Shown here: one piece after another, positions 27,713 to 40,900 of the stretch | Layout of the letters: every line of letters starts with the position of its first letter | Position numbering within the stretch: position 1 is the stretch's first letter | Origin: Coturnix japonica | Lineage: Eukaryota > Chordata > Aves > Galliformes > Phasianidae | Assembly (NCBI RefSeq): GCF_001577835.2 | Contig: NC_029516.1 | Span: 117,243,311-117,307,310, forward strand | Direction of reading: 5' to 3' | DNA length: 64,000 nt | Position numbers and translations under genes: made by a program | Notes under the pieces: generated by a model | Told to the model about the DNA's origin: nothing | Seen by the model: the letters and a program-made list of their open reading frames with translations, nothing else | The model's database searches: none

Positions 27713-28591
27713 TACCTTCACTCCCCTTTTCCTTCTTCCCTTGGCTTTTCTTTCAGGCCATGGGACTCACTGCCCTGTTCCATCTGTCGCACTCCAGCTC
27801 CACTCCCATTAGTACATCCAACCACTCACATTGTTCACTGCTCTACTCTGTCTCACTTTACCATGGCTTCAGGCACACACACAGCAAGTCTGTCCCTTCA
27901 GGGCAGGAAGGATGCTGTCCGGGTTGCACAGCTCCACCTGTTCCTCACTCTCCATCCTTGCTTTAGCTGCCTCCTTTCCTGCTTTTTCTTCCACCCCAGG
28001 GCAGCAGCAACTCTGGTCAAGCAGCATGGTACAGCAGAGCACCAGCCTGCGTGAGCAGGGGGGAACTATAGCAGAACATCAAGCAAAACCCACACACAAC
28101 ATCAGCCTGGGAATGGGCTCGTTCCAATCTGTTCCTTGTGCAGCACCAGCCAGTTATTTGTGCATATGTGAGGGTGTACGAGCAGCAGGACAAGGCAGGC
28201 AGCCAGCCCTCAGATCGCCCTCTATAACTTACATTTGTACAACCAAGAGAAGCAGACATACTAAAACACGAACAGACAAACAAAAAAGCGAGACCAGTGC
28301 GGCAAGCAGTCTGTCGTATTTGCTGGACTAGGCAGAAACCAAAGCCAGGCACGGACTATTTGCTAAACACAGCAAATCAGCACTCAGTGCCTTTTTGGGG
28401 GAGCAGGCTGAAGGGAAAAGGTTTTCCTTCCCGTTCTGGCTTGTTAAAGTGTTGCTAGTTCAGTGGAAATGATTTACTCCTTGATGGACGCGGCGCTGCC
28501 GCTGGACTGATGAGTTGAGTAACCTATGGACATGGAGAGTGAAGGCCTAAATAAATCACACCAAGTGAAAATACTGTTAGCAGTTTCATAA

Positions 28592-28597
28592 TTTAAT
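28592..28597 (-). terminator. Candidate distal poly(A) signal of JADE3
   Basis: ATTAAA with a downstream G/T-rich element about 40-50 bases on. Motif call only. Confidence 0.4.
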
Positions 28598-28657
28598 GAA
28601 AAAGTACTTGTAAAAAGGGGACATCTGAAAAAGACCGAGTCCATCTTGGAAAATTGA

Positions 28658-28685
28658 ATATATATATATATATTTATATATATAA
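28658..28685. repeat. TA dinucleotide repeat
   Basis: About 28 bases of TA with one TT interruption, inside the probable JADE3 3' UTR. Confidence 0.9.
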
Positions 28686-29369
28686 AACAAAATGCAAAAT
28701 CACAAAAAAAAAAAATTAAAATAAAAAAAAAATAAATCGACAAATAAGGTTAAGAGGTAATACTTCAAACAGTTAGCCACCAAACACACAATAAAAACTA
28801 GCAAATGCACTTTGGGGGCAATACTTGAGAACTACACAACCAAGGGCTCCTTCATATATCTATTACAAATCACGTTAAAATGAGCAAAACCATTACCCGG
28901 GAATGAATAACCCCGGAAGAGCAGAAACGTTGAGTTTTGCTGAAAAGCACCATTTTCCTCCCTTCCTCCACACGCTTCTGGCCACCAAACGACATGACCG
29001 CTTTGCTCACCTCTCAGTGCAAGCTCCGCGGGATTTCGTGACCAGGAAGAGGATTGCTAATAAATATCGAAGGAGAACTTAAGAGAATCAGAACTGGGAA
29101 CGCAAATGAACAAACACCTGTTTCCTTATTCTGAAAGGCCCATGGCTTGGCTTAGAACACAAAGCATTTCCCGTTAAAATAAAACATGTAGAAACCTAAA
29201 ACGCTACCGTATATTTACACCAAAAGAAATGATTTTGAAGGTACAGCTCTAGAAAGACAAATTACACAAATATACATAAAATCAAGAAGTGGGAGGGGGA
29301 AGGGGGAAGAAAAAAATAAGATGCGTGAAGCAAAGAGATTAGAATTGCCAACTACACTGGGTTGTATTT

Positions 29370-29375
29370 TTTATT
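29370..29375 (-). terminator. Candidate proximal poly(A) signal of JADE3
   Basis: AATAAA on the minus strand about 1.7 kb past the JADE3 stop. It would exclude the TGTAAATA motif at 29212 but keep the cluster at 30.2-30.3 kb. Confidence 0.3.
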
Positions 29376-30220
29376 ATCATTGTTTCACTACAGAAAAAGC
29401 CCTCCAGCCCTGACCTGCTTAGTCCTATTGAAAGCAGAGAGATTTCAAAGGTTAAACCAAATCTAAAAACGTCGCTGCAATTTCCTAAACTAAAAGCAAT
29501 AAATTAAGACGGTGAAGGAAAGCAAGCTGTTGTTTGGGTTCTGCATAGTCATCTTTATGTGGGGTGTGAACCTTCCTAGACAAAACCAGCCCTCTAGGGA
29601 CAGAGGGTGCTGCGGATGGCTGGAACGTGCAGCACGGCTGAGAACAGCACGGTAGTTTTGCCTGGAAAAGAAGAAATCTGTCTCTATTCAGACAAAAAAA
29701 TATCCCAGATTGCATAAACAAACCAGCAAGGGTTTCCCCTTGTTTCTCGCTTCCTCCACACTGGTTGAAATTTAAACGCCAGCTAACAACTGGCTTGAAA
29801 GCACACTCAAAAAAGCTTTAGTTTGGGAAACAGCAACTGATCCAGAGGTTGAAAAGCAGCTTAATGGAGCCAATAATTCCTCAGCAATAAAAAAACATAC
29901 TTCAGATGGTGACTGGCTAAAATTTTACAGCCCTAGACACCAGAAGCGGGGCTCTTAAGCCCACATTTAGGCAGCTAGGGTTGAAAATTTGTGCCTGAAT
30001 AAGAAGTTCGGAACAGATTATTTCTAATCCATCTTATTTTAAAAACACCAGGTACAAACACCTCTGGATGTGAAATCTCAGTTTCAAGAGGAACCTGGCA
30101 TCACTGGTGATTGCCTACATGTAAGTAAGTGTCAAATAGCATTTTTCTTTGAAGTAGTACATCTACTTTTGTAAACACTATCCACAAAATTAGCCATCTG
30201 TACTTGTTAGCTGGGTAAAA

Positions 30221-30299
30221 TATTTACAAGTGCATCCCACAACAAGCAACTATGTACAGAGATTAAAAAAACTTAAGTACTACAAGTTGTCTATTTACA
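30221..30299 (-). promoter_or_regulatory. Cluster of Pumilio-type motifs in JADE3 3' UTR
   Basis: Three copies of TGTANATA on the transcript strand: TGTAAATA at 30228-30221, TGTACATA at 30258-30251 and TGTAAATA at 30299-30292. A fourth lies at 29219-29212. This octamer is the known Pumilio (PUM1/2) binding consensus; function here is inferred. Confidence 0.5.
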
Positions 30300-31056
30300 A
30301 AATAAGCAAATTATTGTGAAGAGAAACACAACCCTCAGCAGGAGCAGGGAGCAAGGGCACACCCAGAGGTCAGCAAGTTTGGCAGCTCCAGCGGCACCTG
30401 CTCCCACCTCCACAAGGAGCCTGCAGACACCCCTGCAGCTGGAGCCCTCCTGCAGCACCGCAGGGGACCGTCACTTAGTAGTCGATTGGGCCTGATCCAG
30501 CAGAGCACACCAGGACATGCCTTGGGAGCCGAGCACTGAGTTCTGGGAGAATTCAGCGGGACTCAGTACAGGAGTAACTCTAACACGTATCTAAAGTGCC
30601 TTGCTGGATCAGAACCGCGCTGCAGGTGCCAAAAAACGCGGTTTCGGTGTCTCCATTGGCGGTTCCCTGCAACACGCCAGAGCAACGCAAGGACTTCTCT
30701 AACGCCTGTCCACCACAAGACTGACATGAGGTGGACATGTGGCCTCACACTCATGCTGCCAAGGAGGAAGCAGTTTCCTGAATTTACGCAAGGATCAACC
30801 ACTTCATGCTCTCCCAGATGTTCAGCTCTAATAGAACCTACCGATTTATTCATGACTTTGCAATAGCTCGGTTAACCTTGCAAAGGCTGCAAGCCAATTC
30901 ACAGTTGAACAAAACTACTCTGATTTCACTCCCCATCTCCTGCTGCAGTTCTTCCTAACTTAGCTCCTGTGCCGTTTTCTGGAACCTGTGGATGCTGAGC
31001 TTTGCACTGGTACGTCGGAATACACAAAGGCCGAGTCACCCCGTGGGGGCTTCTAA

Positions 31057-31955
31057 TCACCTTTGTACCGAACTGTGAGAAATCATATTCTTTTTGTTTC
31101 TATTGTGACACTCTCTTCCAAAGTCCTTACTTGGGCTTTCTCTCTCTGAGCTACTTCGTCTTAACCTCATCTGCTCTTTATTTTCATCGCTTTCTGCTTC
31201 AGAGTCACTCAGCTCCAAGTCGGGACAGTACCCGTCATTGTCCTGGTACGGAGCCCCTTCGAGCGTCTGCTTGCTCCACAAGCGTTCTTTTGCTGCAAGC
31301 CTTCTCGTTGGCTTCTCACAGCACCGCAAATCTTCCGTTGTCCTCACCAGACTGTTAGTGGCCTCCTTAAAGGAGCGGCTAAAGTGTTCAATGGTGGATT
31401 TTCTAAAACCACTCTGGCTGGCCAAATGAGTTGTCAGCACAGAGTCCTGTTCAAAGGGCGTCTGGCTGGAGCTGTCCCTCTGGCTCACGTCGCCAGTCCT
31501 GCCCATCAAGCCATTGGATTTGGCCACCAGCCGCGAGCCATCCTGCTGCAGCCGCCCATTCCCGATGGAGGACTGTCCGTGCAGAGCAGCCTGCAGTGCC
31601 AGGGGCTTCCCTGATGGCTGGCCCCGGTGGAACTCCGGCACCTGCACAAGACCGGAGTCCTTCACCTCGCCACGAGGCTTGCCAATCCCTCCTGTCACAA
31701 GCAACCCATTACTTCTGGTGTCGTGCTGATATCTGGAGTAAGATTTGGCTTTGATTTCAAATGGCTCCTTTGACATCGGCACGCTCCTTTTGCTGTAAAC
31801 AGTGCTGTTGTTGTCAGGAGAGAGCGGTCTGTTGCCAGGCTTCAGTGAGTTATTTTTGCAATCTCCTAGTGCTGATTTGGGCATTTTTAACTTCAGGGTG
31901 ATCCTGGGAGGTGGGTAGAACAGCGTGTTCTCTAGTGCACTTGTCAGGGTATGGC
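31057..31955 (-). CDS. JADE3: JADE3 last coding exon (residues 524-822 and stop)
   Basis: Encodes [20 protein letters not shown] through a Ser-rich, largely disordered tail. Conserved islands are [33 protein letters not shown] and [20 protein letters not shown], and it ends SHSSVQR. The acceptor is TCTCACACAG. Confidence 0.97.
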
Positions 31956-34900
31956 CTGTGTGAGAAAAAGATGAGGGAGCAGAAGATGAGAAGACTTTTA
32001 AAGAAGAGGCAATCACTTCTTTACCTGTAGGGTTTTACAGACTATGAGATAGGCCATTCAACAAGAAGCACTTGTGAACAATTACTGTAAAATTATGTTA
32101 AGATATTAAAGAGAAGTCAGGCTACTGAAAACAGCTCCCTATCACTTACCAGCTCAGAATTTAGGTACGCATTTTAGAATTTTGATTAAAAAACAAATAA
32201 CGTGCCCTTTCATGGGGCTTTAAGCCAGTGAACTGAAGCAGTTTCAAGACATGACTGAAGTAGTTCCAACAGAACTATAAAAAGTTCACATCCAGCTCTG
32301 GATAGAGAAAAAACAATGCTTCAAACTGAGCTGCACTTTGGACTTAGTTCAGTTCTCTGCTTTGTTTTATAAAATTCTCTGTTTTAAAGCTCTTTTCACT
32401 CCAATATGTTAGTCACTGTGATATAATACGCTTGCATCACCATTGCAAAATAGCTGTCAAAACATTCTAACAAGTTAAAAAGCGCTTGGCTTTGTCTTAG
32501 TAGACATTTCTAATAAAATTTCATTACACAAAACCAAAGTGCTTTAGAGTACTGCTGCGTCCACCAAGTATCGTAGAATCACAGAATGGCCTGGGTTGAA
32601 AAGGACCACAATGATCATCCAGTTTCAACCCCCTGCTACGTGCAGGGTCGCCAACCACCAGACCAGGCTGCCCAGAGCCACATCCAGCCTGGCCTTGAAT
32701 GCCTCTAAGGATGGGGCATCCACAACCTCCCTGAGCAACCTGTTCCAGTGCATCACCACCCTCTGAGTGAGGGTGTGTCCTAATCTCATCTGAAACAGTT
32801 TAAAAAAGCAATCAAAAACCTGTCAGTACTAACAAAACTTATCCATGGCTCTGGAGTAGAGAAAAAACATAAAGGTTTCACTCAAAGTTGGTTATGGAAA
32901 TCTTGAACAAACATTGAGATTTCTATTTCACACTGTAGAAGCAATTACCTTCCTATTAAAAAAAAATAATAATAAAAATAAAAGTAATTGCACTGTAATG
33001 CATACTCTTCCTCTTTCCAAATCATTTAATATCCCAAGTTGGAAGGGACCTATAAGGATCGCTGGGTCCAGCTCCTGGCTGTGTACAGGACCATCCAATG
33101 CCATGTTCCTCACTTCAGGACACAGATTTAATAAAAATTATGGTCAGGGTTTGTTTTGGTACAAAGCAGTTACTATTCACTGTTAGAAACAACAGTGCTT
33201 AGACCCTTTTTGAAGGAAGTTTACAGATCACAAGCTAAGATACACTCCTCCGTAATTCTCATTAAGTACTCAAGGCAATGTGAGAACTGCAATTCCTGTC
33301 AGTCACTCTTCTCATTTGCCTGAAGAAATTAACTACAGCAAACAAAAAGCTTCTCAGTTGGAGAGCGGAGCTTGCTGTGGGCAAACAGTACCATGAAACA
33401 GCATCCCAAAGAAGCAAAAACCTAGAGATCTCCATCAGTTTGTTTCTGCTTCCTGGGTGCCACATAATTGGAAACTAATCGGCATATGGCAGGAGCATCT
33501 ATGGAATAAGAATTTTGTTCTAATTTATAAATATTTGACATTCATATGATTACCTGCTGCAATTTCCTGATTAACGAGCTGAACTTGCAAGTTGAAGACC
33601 TGTTCATGTACTTTACTGTGAGACAGTTTCAGTTTCTCTCTCCTGCTTACCATGTAGCAGAGATTTCTCACCTACAGAGAAACAACAGGAGACTTAGTAT
33701 AGAATTAAAAAATATCCTGACACAGGAGAAATATTGTATCAACAACAGAATTATAGGAACACTGTGAGCAAAATCCCTTGGCAAACACCTCATAAATGTT
33801 ACTGAACATATGTAACTATGAATATAAAATAAATCCTGCGGTTTTTTTTCTTACTGCCAGTTTGCAGAATGCCTTGAACGTGTTTCGTGAGACAGCAGAA
33901 TGTATTTTCATCTATAAGAACAGGAAGGGAACACAAAATTCCAGTCAAAGGAGAAGAACACGATCTGTACGGATTGCTTGTTTGATAGCCTGCTTCCACC
34001 ACACAACTATGCTGGGCATCTCACTGCAGTCAACACTCAGTTCTTCCAGAATTTCCTTGTAAAATGCTTCACAGAATGGTTTTTAACAGCTAAATTTGTT
34101 CGTTTTCTCCTAGGATTATTGCTACTTTACAAAGTAATACTTGTAGCAAAGCTACTGCATAGAGCTGGTGTCTTTGGACTGGAATTAACATGTAAATCAG
34201 CCCTAAAAGAACACTGCAGCTTCTTGCACACTTTACACATTTTTGTTGACTCATTCAGCAGTTTATTTTCAGACTTCATTGCAGTTCCACATACTTCTGC
34301 TTTCACTGTTTGAGTTTACAGCAATATTTCCACCTAGCGTAATGAAAACAGGAAGAGGTGAAGAAAATTGTGATACAGACCTGGAAGAGCCTGCAGAACA
34401 CAGAAGCAGCACTGGGGCTGGATGAAAGATATTTGCCACGTGTACTTTCCCCCAGCAATTAACTTGAGCTGTTCAGAAACTGAAGCCTCTCTCCCCAGAA
34501 AGGAAATTCCAAGATTCCCAAATGAATTTTCACCCCAAGACATATCTCAGTTGGAAATCTTATCGTATGCGAAGTTCAGAAACTCTGAGAAGAAAATCTT
34601 CCATTCAAAGCATGTTATGTATGTATAGAGTATACATACAGAACATATGTGTATGTATAAAGTATACATATATAACATATTTAAGTAGGGGCCAAATTCC
34701 TGCTCTGGATTTTGCTCAAGGACTCCATATTTTCCAAATGCTGGTTAGCTGATAAGCTGGTAAAGAGCCAAGCTGGATACTGATAAAAAGATTATTTCCT
34801 TTTCACTCTACTCGGTGAAGCCACAGGCAGTGCTAGGCCAGATGGGCTGTTTTCCAACAGCTAACCAACTGTAGCACCCTGGGCAGCTGCATGCAGGGAA

Positions 34901-37900
34901 AGTGTCCAGTTTATTTAAGAGCATGAGATGTGATTCAGCCTTCCCTTACCTAAGGCTAGCTGACAACAGCACGCTGTCAAAGAAGGGAGGTGAGTAAGGG
35001 GCCTGAATCAGGTGTCACGGGAAGCTGCCTGAGCATAAGTCAGCATCCTTCTTCATGTGTAGAAATAAAAAGCCTCTGTAGTAGTTAACCCAGGACTTCA
35101 CCTAATTGCCCTCTATGAGGGTGAGAAGGTCTGTTTCAAGTTTTTGTGGAATACTTGGTGCATTACCTAGGCAAATTCAACGTACATTGAAATCAAAGAG
35201 TCAGTGCTCAAGTATGTCCGTTGTGGACGGAAACAGATGTGTTACATTATATAAGGGAGAAACCTCTATGCAAGGCAGGAAACACAGTGTTCATGGTGAA
35301 TCTCTCACTGAACTGAAAAGGGATGGCTTCTCCAAGTCTCTGCAACGTGCAGCGTACCTCCAGAACGGAGTTCAAGGCCTTACCTTTTATTATTATTATT
35401 TCATAAATCATCTCCCTGTGCTTCTCCCATTCCCACTTTTGTCCAGACAAAGCAGCTGCTCGCTTGTGCATCATTTTTACCAGTTAAAACTCTTACCCTC
35501 TCTAGGTCCTGCCTCAAATGCATGAACATCCTCATGCGAGTATGAATACTATCTTCTTTTGGCTGCACCAAGCCATTTTCTTCATCCTCCTTGGGAGGAA
35601 ACAAAGGTTTGTTAAAGTTGCTTTTCCGCTTTAGTTTCCAGTAATTGTAGATGAAGTCTACAGCAAGTTTAGGGAGGCCCAGTTCTGCTGCAACATCCTC
35701 CACTTTAACCAGTGAGTAAAACTCTTCTTCCAGCTCTCTGAGTTTCTGGGCTCGTAAACTGGTTTTCTCACTCTCTGTTTGCTTCTGATCTGATATGCTT
35801 TTGGGGTGTTCATCAACATCAGGCAGCGAATTCTGTTTGTTCTTGCTGTGCTTTAGACAGTATGACTTGAATTTGACCTCATCCCCGTCATCCAGGATAG
35901 TCTTCATCTCTAAGCTATGCTCAAAGGCACAGGTGACATGAAAGGCAGTGATGCAGCTTTTCACTGAACACTACAAATGAAAGACACAAAAAAGTCACTA
36001 GGAGTAGAAACAAACTAGAAAAAAAAACATAATTACTTGAAACTTCATCCCTACAAAACCAAATTTAAGCGCTCTGAAGAAATCAGCTGATATTTCTAAG
36101 TCAGAAAAGCGTGATTTGTTCTTTTTTCATCTGTGAATGGCACTCAGTGAAAAGATCAATTTCTGATCCACATACTATCAGTACTTAATGCATCTCAGCC
36201 TCGTTCAAAGGAAGGCAATTGATAGAAACTTTTCACTCTCTATGCTGGAGTGCTTAGGGAACTGATTTGTTAGTAGCCACAATGATACGGATAGGGAGCT
36301 ACCCAGCAGTTGTCTTCACTGAAGAAAATTCAAAAACCTTAAATTCCCCATCCCACAAACTCAAGAGTCACAGGAAGACAAGTACATACCTGAATGCAAG
36401 CACCGGTTTTCAGTTTGCATAAACTACACACTAAAGCCCATCGACTTGGTGGAATGTGAGAGACCTTTGTGATCGGCTCCATCCTTTCTGGGCAAGCAAT
36501 ACTAACCTGAAAACAAAAAACAGCACAGAAAACAGTTATCAAGGCAATAAAAACAAGCTCTCCACTAATCCCAGAGGTGTGACCGCAAGTATGACCACCA
36601 TTTGTCTCATTCAGTGATCTCTGTGTGCTCATACTTCGTAACAAGTGACTTGAGGAGATTCCACATGAAGAAAACAATATGGTGGAATGCAATTAGTTTA
36701 ACCTGGTGGCTAGCAGTCGTAATTTTTCAGAACATTTGAGGCAGCTACAGCATGCCTTGTTATGAGCCATTTCAGAGACTGAAGCAAGTGATAGCAAAGT
36801 TTATTCCCTTTCAATTCTGTCCACCTTTCCACTGTGATAGTAATTTACCAGTTGTCTGTTGTCCATGCTGAGAAACTAAGGTGGGATAGGGGCCTCTCTG
36901 CAAAGGTACCTCAGCTATCAACTGATGCACATATTAATATTAAAACCTGCTTAATCCCTGATGAAGAAAGACTTTGTTTTGGCAGACCTCTGCTAGGGAG
37001 GTATATCCGAAGATAGCAATGCTACCATTATCAAGTCTGAAAGTCCAAGTTGCTATTCTCAAACTGAGTATTTTTGATACTCTCTTATCTTTTGCACTGT
37101 TTTGAAGAACAGTAAGCAACATCTCCATTGGGAATTATGGGGTCGCATCAATTTGCCATGTTGCCTATATTCCTTTCAAAAACTTCAGGCAGTTGTACCA
37201 GCTTTTCACTGTGTGTACCAGCAGGAGTTGGGACATATCTTGTCACTCTCTGTCCCTATTCATCCTCTCCCTGCTCCTTCTCCAGAGGTATTTATGTTAG
37301 AAATGTTGCCCATTCAGCTTGTAACACTGCCTGTTATGTTACTCCACTTTGTAAAAACACAAAGAGGCGCTTAGAGTCAGGTGCAGTTTATTTATACTGG
37401 CCTCCTGCCACCTGCATGTTTCTAACATTCAAAGAGAGAAGTCAAAGCAAAGCCTGTTTGAACTCATGAGGGATCCAGAGAGCACAGAAGCCAACCTTTT
37501 CACTTCCCCAAACCTCCCATCCTGAGACAGAAACGACCGCCTGCCTTAACATGCAGCTTCTCCATTATTTCTCTGTGTTGTGCCTGGTTACATTTTGTCT
37601 GCCATACTCTGAAGAAGTAAGAGTGGGAGAGAGTGAGAACAGCGGGCTGCTGAAGCCTGCTCTCTGCAATTTACACTCAGAGCCGACATCTCTGTTATCA
37701 CCCTGCTATCCGCTGCTCCGCTGATGGCCTGCCACCAGCAGCAGGCAGTGATCTGCACCAGTGGCTGGGGAGGCACCCAGCTGGAGCGCAGCCACTCACA
37801 GCAGCAGCTGAAGGCGGTCATTTGATAGTTCTGCAGCTGTAGCAAGGAAAAATTACTTTCTGCTTCAGCCAACAACGCACTGACCGAGGGAGGACGTGTC

Positions 37901-40900
37901 TGCCATCGGTCATCTAAGGCAGAGAAATGAGTTTCAAAACAACGTACATTTTCTGATGTCAAACTCCCTCCCTTTTTTCCAAGAATATCTTCTAAGAAAT
38001 GATGGAAGAAGAGACACATTTACACTAACAGATAATGCTGGCAGAAGAAGAAAAGGATAAAAACCAACAGTGTGTATATTTGGTAAAGTAAAAACCTTCA
38101 AATGTCCAATATGGCCCGGGGAGGGTCAAGACAGCCTTCCTACACTATTAGCCTGCAAGGAGGGGGAGGGACGGAAGAAACGAAACAAAACAAAGCATTC
38201 CAAGAGGTTGCTGAATCTATTGGTGATGCGAAATACCTGGTGCAACTACCTACAACAATGCTAGCCTATATTTACAAACTCAATCAAGTCCCTCTTGGAT
38301 CTTTTACCACAAACACGAGCACAGACCAATTTCCTCTGCACTCTGCCTTGCCCCATTTTGTTAGGGGAGTGGTGGGGAAGTGGCAGCAACTTAATTTGTT
38401 TCTTTGAGGGGTTTTCCAAGAGAGTAAACATTCTTCCATAAAGTATTTCAAGGTCTTCAAAACTCTGTCCCTTTCTAGTTGCCCAGAGCACATGAAGCCA
38501 TGGTGTCTCTCCAGACAAGAACCCGCTGTTTTAGCAGAGATTCTCAAAAACAAACAAACAAAAATAGCCAGGCTTCTCTGGTGAGAGAATTGTAGTTCAT
38601 TTTGTTTTTAAAAGCACCGATGCAGAAGAAGAGGCTGAAGGGATCCAAGAGGCATTTCCAACCTCTCCTGGCAGGTGCCACCTCCTTGCTATGCCTGACA
38701 CACTTGGCATGGGCACAGAGAGGAGGAGGTGCCTGAGGCCTGGAGCTGTCGACTGTGCTGTGGGAGCAGCTGGATTCGAGCTCTCCCACCTGGGCACTCT
38801 GCTGGCAGCTCTCCCTCAGCCGGAGGGAGGTGGGCAGGTAAGCAGCCAGCAGGTGCTCCCTGTCCCGTGGTCAGCTGCTTTCCAAACCTGCCAGTTTCTC
38901 TCCTGCTGGGGAGAACATCAAGGCAACCGCATGCAGGAAGGTCCTCTTACGGAAACCAGTTTGCTCAGAGCTAAGACAGCTTCCAGCCAAGGCACTTTAG
39001 AAGTGCAGGAGGAGAAGGCAGGAGGCTTTTATTTATTTATTTTAATCTTTCATGTTCTGTTTCTTTTTTCCTCTGCTCCTTTCTTACTTGAGGTGGATGA
39101 GACACCAGAACTACAAGCTGGCCTGAAGGGAAAGCAGAACTGCAAAGATAAGTCCACTGACAATTACATATATGCCTAGCATAGAGCTAGGAATTGCACA
39201 CCACAGCAGGCTTCCAAATTAAAAAGTCATCCAGAATCTTGACAAGGCTGCTTGAGAGCTGAAGGTTTGGGAATAAAGCACCCCTCAATGTCATGGTGCC
39301 AATAGACATGGCTGTAACCTCACACTATGCCACCCACTCCAAGGGATCTGTGGATCTCACCAGAAAGAAAGCACAAATATCACTCTGAGTACAAAATTAA
39401 ACACACACATCCTCTATACTTGAGTGACTGTTTCAATATACAGAATCATAATTTGATGCTAAATCTGATTCTAAATAGAGGAAACGTAAAGCTTCATTAT
39501 TAAGCTCTATATATGAACACAAGCATGAATCTAAACAGTCCTTATAAAATATAACATAGAAGACAAAAGCCTCATCTCTCCACCGTTCAGAAACATGTCT
39601 GATTTTAGTGCAAAGAACTTGCCTACAAACATCTCCACATCTTAGAATCCATCCAACACATACCATACAATTTGCCTAGGAATTTTTTGTCTCAATAAAT
39701 AAAACTGTATGTATTCAGTGCAAATTATATACCTAACTGAGAGCACACAAAGAGACCAAGAACTAAGGGAGGCAAGGAAGCTGCAGTTGTGCAGCAAGTA
39801 GTAGCTTACATCACTGAACCTTTCCAGCAGGTCACTCAGATCTCATAATGACACCATAAAGAGACTGCTCAGTTAATGGGGAAGGACAAAGAGATTAATT
39901 AATTAATGGAACATAAGCTGGACTCTTTCCCAATCTTCAATAGATTCTGCAGACTCATCAGAATAACGCCCATGCAGATACCTTAAATCATGAGAATGTG
40001 AAAAGGCAGAGGAAGGAACACAGAGAAGGTGGAGCAGGAGATCAGAATACAGAAGAACAAGGCAGAAATTCAACTTTACCTCTGGAATCCAGAGAGCACA
40101 GCTCACATGTGCCCACTTGGTCCCTGTCCTGGTGGCTTTCATGGCACCTCCTCGTTTCGGACACAGGAGGCACTGAGGATGTATCCCCAGAACACAGGTG
40201 CGGCACAGCCAACTCCCTTCGGGGACTTTCAAGATTCCATAGCATGCCTTGGAAGAAAACAGGGATTGAGAACAGTGCACTGATAGCATTTTACATCCAA
40301 ACATTAATTCTCAAATGGCATGAAGCTTTCAAATCCTAAAGGCACGGTTTGCCCTTCACTTGATCTTTCTCTAATTTCTTTACCTTAAAAGGAATCAGGT
40401 GATCAAAGAGATTAACAACCTATTAAAACAAAGCCTTTTCATGCCAGTTTCTTTTTAAAACGTGTCTTGGCGTTATTTGTTCTTGTATAAAACAGCCGCT
40501 GTAACTGAACAACACTGATGTTACAACCTTCACCTTTGCATTCAGTGTCTTTTTATGTTTCTGAAGCAAAAAACAGGCATCTGTATAAGCAGACATTCCC
40601 CTACCATTAACAACTTTATGCTCTAACATTATTCTACTCAGATGTGAAGTGATAAGAACTGTTTGACTGAAGATTCTTTCCTGTGACATTCAATTACTTT
40701 TGTGGTTACAGTTCTGAGAACCGTTTATGACTTCAAATATTTATATACAATGTTGCCTCAAAAAATTACACCAGTATATACCAAAATCATGAGGTTCTGC
40801 TTTGCCTGTTTCCCTGGGGCCTCTTGGAAACTGAGAGATTTATTAACTTTTGCTAAGTTTGAGGATAAAAAAAGTAAAAAAGAAACTTAGGTTTGCTTTC

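Larger units (their letters stand above)
23151..28474. other. Intergenic region between RGN promoter and JADE3
   Basis: Contains two CR1 remnants and a CTCCCT repeat. The longest open frame (27218-28054 plus, 278 codons) shows no domain and reads as low-complexity, Ser/His/Leu-rich translation of noncoding DNA. No supported gene. Confidence 0.6.
28575..31056 (-). other. JADE3: Probable JADE3 3' untranslated region
   Basis: About 2.5 kb of repeat-poor sequence directly after the JADE3 stop. An ATTAAA at 28597-28592 is followed by a G/T-rich element (GGTGTGATTTATTT near 28550), a good poly(A) arrangement. Earlier AATAAA hexamers at 30850-30845 and 29375-29370 could give shorter forms. Four TGTANATA motifs on the transcript strand lie inside. 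The extent is inferred; transcript data would settle it. Confidence 0.55.

Noticed and set aside
27218-28054. Plus-strand open frame of 278 codons
   Set aside because: No recognisable domain and rich in Ser, Leu, His and Pro. It runs through a CTCCCT repeat, has no splice or promoter context, and lies in an intergenic region.
37588-38019. Minus-strand open frame of 143 codons in a JADE3 intron
   Set aside because: It has no counterpart in JADE proteins and the flanking JADE3 exons join in frame without it. Its composition (Cys, Ser, Ala, Leu) suggests chance.
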